Source of the DNA: a bacterium
Lineage (GTDB): Bacteria; Chloroflexota; Dormibacteria; Aeolococcales; Bog-877
Length of the DNA: 50,628 bases
Assembly (NCBI GenBank): GCA_021785655.1
Contig: JAJYET010000016.1
Coordinates: 1-50,628 of the forward strand
Direction: 5' to 3'
This document shows positions 46,413-50,628 of the stretch, piece after piece (positions within the stretch are counted from its first letter, which is position 1; each line of letters begins with the position of its first letter). The notes under the pieces are model-generated. The model saw only the letters and a program-made list of their open reading frames with translations. It was not told the DNA's origin and made no database searches. The position numbers and the translations under genes are program-made.

Positions 46413-47084
46413 ATGAATGAGCTGGAGTTCGAAGTCACCACCCGGTGGTCGGGGGTCGGTCGGGAGGCGCTCGGCACGGTCGAGACCGGGGACCAGGTCC
46501 TGGCCTGGTCGGTCCCGGCGGGCATGGGCGGGCGAGGTGAAGGGAGCAGCCCGGAGGAGCTTCTTGCCAGTGCGGTCGCCACCTGCTACACCGGCACCCT
46601 GAGTGCGCTCCTGAACCGAGACGGCCTTCCCTGGGAGCGGGTTCAGGTGAGGATGCGAGAGCGGGTGGAGGGCCAGCCGCTGCGGATCTCCGAGCTCCTG
46701 GTGACCCCGGAGGTGCTGGGTGGGGATCCAGCCCGGCAGGCCGCCTACCAGGCCGCGGCCAACCTGGCTCGGGAGCACTGCTTCATCGGCCAGCACCTGC
46801 GGCGCGAGGTGGAGTACCGGGTCGGCCCGGTGTCAGTTCAAGCCGCCGAATCCACCGGGGGCGAGCTGGACGTCCGGTCGTTGGCGCCCGCCCGGCGTCA
46901 TGAGGTGATCTTCTCCACTATCGATCACCTGGCGGCCGGTGGGGACCTCACCCTGGTGAATGACCATGACCCGTTGCCTCTGCGCTACCAGCTGGAAGCG
47001 ACGAGAGGTGACTTGTTCAGCTGGGAGTACCTGGAGCAGGGCCCGACGACCTGGAGGGTCCGGATCGGGCGCCGGGGGGAGTGA
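46413..47084 (+). CDS. OsmC family peroxiredoxin-like protein fused to a DUF2249 domain
   Basis: A 223-residue fusion. The N-terminal OsmC domain (about 1-138) has both redox Cys residues, in SAVATCYTGTL and AREHCFIGQ, the pair that reduces organic hydroperoxides in OsmC/Ohr. The C-terminal part (about 150-220) is DUF2249: LDVRSLAPARRHEVIFSTID, LTLVNDHDPLPLRYQL and TWRVRIGRR. GGGAG 7 nt upstream of ATG 46413 marks the start. Its stop overlaps the next GTG by 4 nt. The fusion links peroxide defence to the DUF2249 function of the operon. Confidence 0.9.
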   Translation: MNELEFEVTTRWSGVGREALGTVETGDQVLAWSVPAGMGGRGEGSSPEELLASAVATCYTGTLSALLNRDGLPWERVQVRMRERVEGQPLRISELLVTPEVLGGDPARQAAYQAAANLAREHCFIGQHLRREVEYRVGPVSVQAAESTGGELDVRSLAPARRHEVIFSTIDHLAAGGDLTLVNDHDPLPLRYQLEATRGDLFSWEYLEQGPTTWRVRIGRRGE

Positions 47085-47293
47085 CAACCACCGGCAGGCT
47101 GGCCCGGATTCTGGACCAGGCACTGCGCGAGCTCGGCGATGCGGGGAAAGGAGAGAGTGCGTGCCGGATGGCGGCCTCCGCCTACGCCCTCCTCGAGAGG
47201 TGGGACCCGAAGGCCGCGGAGCGGTTCACAGGAACTCTCCAACACCTCACCCGCACCTCGTTGCCCAGAGGCCAGGATGTCCGCGCCGGTTGA
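47081..47293 (+). CDS. Small helical protein, unknown function
   Basis: A 70-residue protein starting at GTG 47081, overlapping the OsmC stop by 4 nt (GTGA) and the next gene by 17 nt. LARILDQALRELGDAG and CRMAASAYALLERWDPKAAER suggest two amphipathic helices, and the composition is that of a real gene. The tight overlaps on both sides support translation. I do not recognise a family. Confidence 0.6.
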   Translation: MTTTGRLARILDQALRELGDAGKGESACRMAASAYALLERWDPKAAERFTGTLQHLTRTSLPRGQDVRAG

Positions 47294-47606
47294 GGTGGCT
47301 GACGTCCGTGTTCCGAGGGCAGCCCTGCCGCAACCGGGGCTCATTCGGGTCGAGGTCAAGGAGAGGACGCTCTGTCTGGCCCGCACCGAGAGTGGTGGGT
47401 GGTACGCGGTCGACGACACCTGCACCCGCGAGGATTGCTCCCTCAGTAGGGGAGCGCTGGCCGGAAAGGCCGTCGAATGCCCCTGCCACGGATCCCGCTT
47501 CGACCTGGCGACCGGGGAGGTGCTGAACCTCCCGGCGGTGCTGCCACTCCAGACCTACCCCACCTCACTGGAGCAGGACGAGGTGGTCATCGAGGTGGGG
47601 CGGTGA
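47277..47606 (+). CDS. Rieske-like [2Fe-2S] protein with a substituted first His ligand
   Basis: A 109-residue Rieske-fold protein of the ferredoxin or nitrite-reductase-small-subunit type. The second ligand motif is intact: CPCHGSRFD with Cys68 and His71. The first motif is CTREDCSL: Cys49 is present, but Arg51 (codon CGC, 47427-47429) stands where His (CTHEDCSL) is expected. Cys54 or another residue might act as fourth ligand. WYAVDDTC and LPVVLPLQTYP-like segments otherwise fit the family. ATG 47277 lies inside the preceding gene. It probably transfers electrons, or the cluster may be labile or absent. Confidence 0.85.
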   Translation: MSAPVEVADVRVPRAALPQPGLIRVEVKERTLCLARTESGGWYAVDDTCTREDCSLSRGALAGKAVECPCHGSRFDLATGEVLNLPAVLPLQTYPTSLEQDEVVIEVGR

Positions 47607-47646
47607 TTTGCTGGCGAGCACGGACCGGCCCCGAGGAGGAAGGACG

Positions 47647-47946
47647 TTGACCTACGTGATCGGAGAGACGTGCGTCGATGTGAAGGACAAGGCCTGCGTG
47701 GAGGTGTGCCCGGTGGATTGCATCATCGGGACCGATGAGGACCGCATGCTGTACATCAACCCCTTGGAGTGCATCGACTGTGGGGCTTGCGTGGACCCCT
47801 GCCCGGTGGACGCCATCTACGCGGAGGAGGACCTGCCACCGGAATGGAGCCAGTACACGGAGATCAATGATCAGTACTTCAAGGATCCGGACTCGGCCCG
47901 GGCCCGGGTGGAGGAGCTCCAGCCGCGGGTGGCGCAGGGAGCCTGA
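47647..47946 (+). CDS. fdxA: 7Fe ferredoxin, FdxA type ([3Fe-4S][4Fe-4S])
   Basis: A 99-residue electron carrier. TYVIGETCVDVKDKACVEVC gives Cys9, Cys17 and Cys21, then PVDC (Cys25), and ECIDCGACVDPCPVDAIY gives Cys42, Cys45, Cys48 and Cys52; this is the seven-iron arrangement of actinobacterial and Azotobacter-type ferredoxins. The C-terminal tail (PPEWSQYTEINDQYF) is also family-typical. The start is TTG 47647 with GAGGAGG about 7 nt upstream. In this operon it may serve the Rieske-like and Fe-S repair proteins. Confidence 0.95.
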   Translation: MTYVIGETCVDVKDKACVEVCPVDCIIGTDEDRMLYINPLECIDCGACVDPCPVDAIYAEEDLPPEWSQYTEINDQYFKDPDSARARVEELQPRVAQGA

Positions 47947-47948
47947 CG

Positions 47949-48500
47949 GTGCCGTCCGGGACCGCCCATGCTGGAGCTCCGGGGGTGCCGGCCGCGGATC
48001 CACCGGGGAAAGGTCAGAGCCCGGGCTGCGAGGCACCTCTTGAGGTCTCGCTCTCGATCGGCCCGTTCGAGCAGCGCGAGGTGGCTTCCGTTCTGAAGGC
48101 GATGACGCGCCTGGCCCACGGCGCATCGTGGAGCCGGATCCAGCAGGACCTGCTCTCCTCTCAGGCAAGCACGCGCACGCACCTCATCACCCACCGGTTG
48201 CTGGCTGCAGTCGCCAACGAGACCAGCTGCACGGCCAGGGACAACCAAGCGGGCGGGCTGGAACTGGGCTTCCTCGCCACTGGGATCCCTTCGATCCGCG
48301 AGCTGGAAGAAGCCCTGCGGATGTTGAGGACACCGTTCTCCATGACCGTCGGCTCCCCAGATCCGGATTCGAGCCGACTGAGTGCCTTCTGGGATCTTGG
48401 GTGGGACGAGGCAACCGTGCTCATCCTGGGCCGGCCACCCCGCGACCGGCGCCTTCGAGGAGCGCTCGGGGAACACCTGGAGCAGCTTCTTGCGGGTTGA
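47949..48500 (+). CDS. Unknown protein encoded in the Fe-S/redox operon
   Basis: A 183-residue protein starting at GTG 47949; GGGAG in the end of the ferredoxin gene lies 7 nt upstream. The first 30 residues are Pro/Gly-rich. Then VSLSIGPFEQREVASVLKAM and SSQASTRTHLITHRLLAAVANE are helical, followed by LELGFLATGIPSIRELEEAL and TVLILGRPPRDRRL. No motif, membrane segment or Cys pair is visible. Translation is supported by gene spacing. I do not recognise a family. Confidence 0.65.
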   Translation: MPSGTAHAGAPGVPAADPPGKGQSPGCEAPLEVSLSIGPFEQREVASVLKAMTRLAHGASWSRIQQDLLSSQASTRTHLITHRLLAAVANETSCTARDNQAGGLELGFLATGIPSIRELEEALRMLRTPFSMTVGSPDPDSSRLSAFWDLGWDEATVLILGRPPRDRRLRGALGEHLEQLLAG

Positions 48501-48542
48501 TCCAAGCCGCCGCCTGCACCCGGAGGGGACACGCTGAGCACG

Positions 48543-48986
48543 GTGCTTTGGGCGCTCCTGGTCCTGGTTCATATCCTCGCCGCCAGCTTCTGGGTGGGGG
48601 GCCAGCTGATGCTGGTCGCGGTGGTCATGCCCGCGTTGCGGAGCGGCGGGTCGCCGACATTGGTGCGGGAGCTGGCGAGTGCCGCAGGCCGCCGCTTCGC
48701 GTGGGTGACCAACTGGGTGCTGCTGCCGGTGCTGGTGGTCAGCGGGATCGCCCTGGCCGCCCTGAACGGGGTGCGCCCCGGCAACCTGACCACCACCCCC
48801 TTCGGAAGGGTTCTGCTGGTGAAGGCGGCGCTGGTGGGAGCCGTCTTCGCCCTGGCGGCAGTCCATGGACTGGCAGCGCGCCGGTTGCCGGCGCACCGTA
48901 CCCGGCTTCTGGCGGCCGTGACCCTGGCTGGTTCGATCGCCATCCTAGGGCTGGGATCCGCGCTGGCGGTCCTTCCCGGACCCTGA
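48543..48986 (+). CDS. CopD-like/DUF2269-type membrane protein
   Basis: A 147-residue protein with four transmembrane segments. VLVHILAASFWVGGQLMLVA at the start (His in TM1 and the FWVGG turn) and AGRRFAWVTNWVLLPVLVVSG fit CopD/DUF2269-like heme- or copper-associated membrane proteins. GTG 48543 is the first standard start, but the best Shine-Dalgarno (GGAGGGG, 48522-48528) is 5 nt from an in-frame CTG at 48534, so the protein may begin three codons earlier. It is the last gene of the operon. Copper or heme function is inferred. Confidence 0.75.
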   Translation: MLWALLVLVHILAASFWVGGQLMLVAVVMPALRSGGSPTLVRELASAAGRRFAWVTNWVLLPVLVVSGIALAALNGVRPGNLTTTPFGRVLLVKAALVGAVFALAAVHGLAARRLPAHRTRLLAAVTLAGSIAILGLGSALAVLPGP

Positions 48987-49001
48987 GCAGCCCGAGTCCG
49001 G

Positions 49002-49550
49002 CTACCCGCGGCCAGGTGCCGGGGGGATGAGTCCGGCCGCAGGGCGCCAGGCGAGATAGTGCCACGTCCAATGGAGCAGGACCGAGGCGCGGTTGCGGAC
49101 CCCGAGGAGCTCCACGAGGTGCAGCCCCAGCCATGCGAGCCAGGCAGCCGTGCCCGGGAGCCTCAGTCCGCCTGGAAGCTGCGCCACTGCGGCCCGCCTG
49201 CCGATGGTGGCCATTATCCCTCGCTCCCGATAGAAGAAGGCTTGGGCGTCCTCCCGGGGGCCCATCCTCTGCAGCTGCCGGACCGCGTGACGGCCAGCCG
49301 CCCTGACGGGGTACGGGCGAGGCCTCGGGACAGGGGGGAGTCGGGCACCTCCACTCCGGCAGACCAGACCGGCGGGTCTGCGGGCCTCAGCTCGGAGTCG
49401 ATGCGGACCGCCGACTCCCGCACCTCCCGCACCGCGCCGCCAGTGATCACGGCGACCGAGCGCCGTTCCAGGGCCCTCTGGGCGCAGCGGGAAAGCTTCT
49501 CATGAAAGCCCGGGACGAGCCTCGGGGCGGCCTCCCGGAGTTGGTGGCGC
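49002..49550 (-). pseudogene. ndh: Remnant of a type II NADH:quinone dehydrogenase gene
   Basis: Only the C-terminal half is present, on the minus strand. From about 49550 one frame reads PRLVPGFHEKLSRCAQRALE, then VITGGAVREVRESA and PVWSAGVEVPDSPL, as in NDH-2. Near 49290 homology moves to another frame with AGRHAVRQLQRM, FFYRERGIMATIGRRAAVA and LGVRNRASVLLHWTWHYLAW, the NDH-2 membrane-anchoring end. The stretch between, which should hold the GD..A FAD motif, is missing. The N-terminal FAD domain is also absent, with the 3' end of the membrane-protein gene in its place. A deletion plus frameshift is the simplest explanation. Confidence 0.75.
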
Positions 49551-50501
49551 CGGCATCCTGCCCCGCGGATCTGGGTGGGCGGCCAGGGGGCCCGGCCTGC
49601 GGGTCGCGCGGGCCGGCAGAAGGGTCAGGCGCACTGCTCCCAGCCCCAGCAGCGCCCCCGCAGCGTACACCGAACCACCGGCCAGGACCGACACCTGTGA
49701 AGCCGTCAGGAGCCCCACCAGGGTGGTCGCGTACCCGAAGGTGAGAAGGAGGAGGCTCACCCACCCCAGGCGCTCATCCACCAGGTCCTGGAGCAGCGGT
49801 GGTGGAGTTGGCCCGGGACCTCGCGAATACCGGTGGACCCAGGTGAGGAAGGGGAGGATCTTCTGATACCGGCCGGCGATGGCGAAGCCAAACCCCCCCA
49901 TTATGGCGGCGTAGCCGTAGGCCACGAAGACCCGGGGAGGGACACCGGCCCCCGTACTGAGGAAGACCCCCAGGCCGGCGGCCAGGAGCAGGGAGACAAG
50001 GCTCACGGCCACATGGCCCTGCTCCACGGAGACCCGGCGCCGGCGTCGCCCGCGCCACATCTGGAAGAGGTCGGCTGCGAACAGGAGCACGGCCGCGGCG
50101 AGCATGGAGGCAGCCACGGTGACCTCCAGGCTGGTGGGCCAGAGCAGGAGACCCAACACCAGCGCTGCCAGGGAGGCGTTCCAGAGGACCAGCAGGACAT
50201 GGGCCGCCCGCCAGCTGCGGCGGTGGGCCAGGGCAAAGAGCTCCATGAGCTTGTAGGAGACCCCGATCAGAGTGCGTCCCAGCCAGCCAGCCAGCCCAGC
50301 GTGGACGTGCGCCGCCAGCATGCTGGGGGTGATCGCGAACCACCGGAACTGCCAGTCGAGGGCCCAGGTCAGCCCGAAGCCGATCGTTACCAGGAGACAG
50401 GCCAGCCCACAGAGGACGAACGTACCCATGGGGTGCCGGGCACTGATGGTGCGATAGCTGACGGCCAGCAGGGTTGGGAACTGCCGAGCCGGATAAGACA
50501 T
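49500..50501 (-). CDS. Integral membrane protein, heme-copper oxidase subunit I/NnrS-like
   Basis: A 333-residue protein with about eight to nine transmembrane segments. SMLAAHVHAGLAGWLGRTLI (His65, His67) and YKLMELFALAHRRSW (His93) resemble the His-bearing helices of stand-alone oxidase-subunit-I-like and NnrS-like proteins; NnrS binds heme and copper and acts in NO stress. The last 40 residues (PARATRRPGPLAAHPDPRG onward) are low complexity and overlap the ndh remnant in another frame, so the native C-terminus may be lost. The ATG is at 50499-50501, divergent from the recombinase. Family assignment is tentative. Confidence 0.6.
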   Translation of the reverse strand: MSYPARQFPTLLAVSYRTISARHPMGTFVLCGLACLLVTIGFGLTWALDWQFRWFAITPSMLAAHVHAGLAGWLGRTLIGVSYKLMELFALAHRRSWRAAHVLLVLWNASLAALVLGLLLWPTSLEVTVAASMLAAAVLLFAADLFQMWRGRRRRRVSVEQGHVAVSLVSLLLAAGLGVFLSTGAGVPPRVFVAYGYAAIMGGFGFAIAGRYQKILPFLTWVHRYSRGPGPTPPPLLQDLVDERLGWVSLLLLTFGYATTLVGLLTASQVSVLAGGSVYAAGALLGLGAVRLTLLPARATRRPGPLAAHPDPRGRMPAPPTPGGRPEARPGLS

Positions 50502-50524
50502 TAGGCGGCGTACAGGTGTATCAT
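50495..50524 (+). promoter_or_regulatory. Possible promoter for the IS607-type recombinase
   Basis: AAGACA (50495-50500, four matches to TTGACA), an 18-nt spacer and TATCAT (50519-50524) lie 8 nt before the ATG at 50533. The arrangement suggests a nearly leaderless message. It overlaps the start of the divergent membrane protein gene. Confidence 0.35.
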
Positions 50525-50532
50525 GGGGCGTG

Positions 50533-50628
50533 ATGAAGCTGAGCGAATGGGCTCGAACCCAGGGTGTTCACCCCCGGACCGCCCTGCGCTGGTTCCAGGA
50601 GGGGCGGATGCCGGTGCCGGCGCGTCGG
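50533..50628 (+). mobile_element. IS607-family serine recombinase (TnpA), N-terminal part
   Basis: The frame from ATG 50533 runs off the right edge after 32 residues: MKLSEWARTQGVHPRTALRW, then FQEGRMPVPARR. This is the MerR-like helix-turn-helix that opens IS607-type recombinases (MKLSExAxxxGVxxxTAxRWFxxGxxPVPAR). These elements lack terminal inverted repeats, so the left boundary, presumably between about 50502 and 50532, cannot be fixed here. A TnpB gene is expected further right. Chromosomally fixed or domesticated copies also exist. Confidence 0.8.

Overview
The window is about 70% GC and densely packed, with many GTG/TTG starts and 1-4 bp gene overlaps. Gene content includes a mycothiol/DinB-type protein, an F420-type PPOX protein, LytS/LytTR regulation of an acetate symporter, an SufR-like Fe-S regulator and an IS607-type recombinase. 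It points to a high-GC Gram-positive-like bacterium: an actinomycete or a nearby lineage such as Dormibacterota or Chloroflexota. Protein motifs alone cannot settle the phylum. It looks chromosomal. I saw no rRNA, tRNA or CRISPR array.

Layout. 1-4,000: a drug-efflux MFS gene followed by a truncated TetR gene, then an ABC-2 exporter pair. 4,000-7,000: a polytopic membrane protein, a hotdog thioesterase and an aldo/keto reductase (AKR). 7,600-11,460: a 1,289-residue tandem adenylyl cyclase-AAA-TPR protein resembling mammalian soluble adenylyl cyclase. 11,465-14,750: a secreted beta-rich protein with a good promoter, and a second AKR. 14,770-17,650: a membrane GGDEF/EAL protein whose 5' end lacks a normal start and holds a C8 tract. 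17,660-20,260: DedA, DUF72, PPOX and a TIGR03086-type protein. 20,560-27,860: an operon of a GltD-like flavoprotein, NifJ, a dihydroorotate dehydrogenase-like protein and a third AKR. 28,000-32,430: small secreted and membrane proteins, a hydrolase, a decayed reading frame and an MFS gene.

32,470-39,500 is an acetate module. acs and a SatP-type transporter are divergent from a LytS-type kinase, a LytTR regulator, a DUF485 subunit and an ActP-like symporter. 39,500-44,200 holds a 2-hydroxyacid dehydrogenase, a rhodanese, an SDR and a DUF255 protein.

44,262-48,986 is the most distinctive region. It is a ten-gene co-directional run starting at a perfect TATAAT 6 nt before the first ATG. In order it encodes an Fe-S-type HTH regulator, a DUF59 protein, a DUF2249 protein, a cupin-hemerythrin, an OsmC-DUF2249 fusion, a small helical protein, a Rieske-like protein lacking one His ligand, a 7Fe ferredoxin, an unknown protein and a CopD-like membrane protein. 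I infer an Fe-S or nitrosative/redox stress system. Next to it lie a decayed type II NADH dehydrogenase and a histidine-bearing membrane protein, and the window ends inside an IS607-type recombinase gene.

A recurrent signal is a -10-like hexamer exactly 6 nt before the start codon at five genes. This suggests frequent leaderless transcription and helps to fix starts that lack a ribosome-binding site.
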